A DNA stretch of 64,000 nucleotides from Tyto alba (Eukaryota; Chordata; Aves; Strigiformes; Tytonidae). Below the pieces are notes generated by a model. It saw only the letters and a program-made list of their open reading frames with translations, had not been told where the DNA came from and did not search any database. This document shows, piece by piece, positions 62,658-64,000 of the stretch. The translations under genes and the position numbers were made by a program. The stretch lies in NCBI RefSeq assembly GCF_018691265.1, contig NW_024881313.1:38929518-38993517 (forward strand), read 5' to 3'. Numbering within the stretch: the first letter of the stretch is position 1; each line of letters begins with the position of its first letter.

Positions 62658-63396
62658 GCTTCCCTTCTCTCCCTGTCCCTCCTTTATTCAACTTTTATTT
62701 TTCATAGTTTCTTATCCCTCCCGCCAGAGGTGGGGATGCTGCCGGCAGCCTGCTTCCCCCGGGGGGGGGGGGGGGTGTGTGCGGGCAGCCGCTCCGGTTT
62801 TTCCCCCGTCCCGCCGCTCGGAGCTGGGCTCCGCTCCCCCCTCCTTGGGGTGCTGCCTTGCCACGGCCGGGCTCTCCCGGAGCTCCACCTTGCTGCCTGC
62901 CGGGAGCTGCCCTGGCTTTTTCTGGTTTTATTTTTTATTTATTTTCTCTTTTTTTTTTTTTGTTGCTGCTGAGGGTGAGGGACCAGTTCCCTTCCGCCCT
63001 TCCCCGGCGGGGTGGGCGGGCAGGGAGGGGACCCGGAGCGATGCGGCTCCAGGTGCGTGCTGTCACCACCACCAGCATGGGACAGCCCCGAAAAAAAAAA
63101 AACCCTTTTCTCCCCTAATTTAAGTGCACGCTTCAGCACCAGGTGCTGGCAAGCGAGTCCCATCACCCCCACCGCGTTGTGGTGGTGGGTTTGGTGTATT
63201 TTTTTTTTTGTTTGTTTGTTTTTATTTTATTTTATTTTTTTTTTTTTTAATGGACGGGGGTGTGCATGCTGCTGTCACCAGCCCGCCGCGGTGCGAAGAG
63301 AGCTTGTCCCCCAGTGAGATGAGGGTCCCCCGCGGAGAGGAGCGCGGAAGCCACCGCATCCCGCCGCGCTCACCTGTGCGCGCGGTGCGGGGGCGC

Positions 63397-63416
63397 GGCC
63401 GGCAGGGGGCGCTACC
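63397..63416 (+). promoter_or_regulatory. Strong CTCF-like motif in WNT9A intron 1
   Basis: ggccggcagggggcgctacc contains the canonical CTCF core (CCGGCAGGGGGCGC) on the plus strand, about 0.8 kb downstream of exon 1 in a CpG-dense stretch. It is the best CTCF match I noticed in the window. Occupancy is inferred, and CpG methylation within the core would matter. Confidence 0.55.
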
Positions 63417-64000
63417 GCTCCGCGCCGCGCAGGTGGATCCCGCTCCCACCCATCGCGCCCCCCCCCCGCCCCGATCCCCTCATCCCCCTTTCCTTGGCTG
63501 AGCTGGGAGAACCAAACTCCCCCCCCTTTAAAGCCCCCCCCAAAACCGCCGCCGTGAGGCTTCATCCCGCAGCAAATGCTCTTTTCCCCCCCCTCCGCCC
63601 CCCCTTTTTTTACTTTTTGGGGTGACAGTGGAGCTACCTCATCTTTTTTTCTTTTTTTTTTTTTCCCCCCCCCTAATTTTTAAGGACTTGTCCCCAAATG
63701 GGGTCGGTTCGTGCAGGGAATGGGATGCGAGCACCTGATCCACAGGTTTCGGTGCAAGTTTCCTCCAGGGTGGTGGTTTTCGCCTCTTTTTTGGGGGGAT
63801 GCTGTGTTGCGACCGCTGGTAGGAGCCACTGCACCGGCCCTGGAGAATGTTTTAGCAGACTTGAGGGTTTTTTCACCCCCACCCCCCCCCCCGCCCCCCT
63901 TCTTTCCAGTAAAACAAATCCTGGTGTTGAGGCTTGTCCATTGCTTGTGGTCTGGCAAAGTTTTCCAAACAGTGCTACTTACATCTTCTGTTTCCAACCC

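Larger units (their letters stand above)
62604..64000 (+). other. WNT9A: WNT9A intron 1 (partial, runs off right edge)
   Basis: It starts at the GTAGGT donor. The next coding exon (beginning around LTGSEPL in the family) is not present. The interval contains a C28 run at 62,630-62,657, further C, G and T homopolymers, a CpG-dense segment at about 63,285-63,480 and a strong CTCF-like motif at 63,397. Open frames here are GC-driven and match no protein. Confidence 0.85.

Overview
The window is vertebrate nuclear DNA, most likely from a bird or another sauropsid. It holds the first coding exons of two Wnt genes facing away from each other. On the minus strand, 23,989-24,059 is WNT3A coding exon 1. 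On the plus strand, 62,509-62,603 is WNT9A (formerly WNT14) coding exon 1. Both exons end at a canonical GT donor in the phase known for these genes, and both encode secretion signal peptides of the expected length (about 24 and 32 residues). The head-to-head WNT3A-WNT9A order is the known vertebrate arrangement, paralogous to WNT3-WNT9B. The sauropsid call rests on the residue choices in the two signal peptides, on CR1-like LINE debris, and on a low density of young interspersed repeats. I cannot name the species.

Layout. Positions 1-23,988 are WNT3A intron 1; no exon 2 was recognised, so the intron runs off the left edge. A CpG-rich block lies inside it at about 22,600-23,420. WNT3A exon 1 sits at 24.0 kb, among homopolymers and a (TTA)33 array, with a plausible promoter at about 24,060-24,560. 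From there to about 62.3 kb is a 38 kb intergenic interval with no protein-coding exon I can support. It contains candidate regulatory elements, possible CTCF sites near 39.7-41.3 kb, an old CR1-like LINE fragment near 37.2 kb, copies of an old unnamed repeat, a 20-bp minisatellite with higher-order structure (58,141-58,440) and a long C-rich minisatellite (about 60.6-62.27 kb) that runs almost into the WNT9A promoter. The WNT9A promoter (GC boxes plus a TATA-like element), a short overlapping upstream ORF, exon 1 and the first 1.4 kb of intron 1 complete the window.

Functionally, this is the regulatory interval between two developmental ligands. From family knowledge, WNT3A acts in posterior mesoderm, dorsal neural tube and limb ectoderm, and WNT9A acts in synovial joints and other tissues. 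The main open question is how the interval separates or shares control between the two promoters. I found no bacterial-type system, CRISPR array, intact transposon or viral gene. Nearly all long open frames are by-products of repeats or GC-rich DNA.
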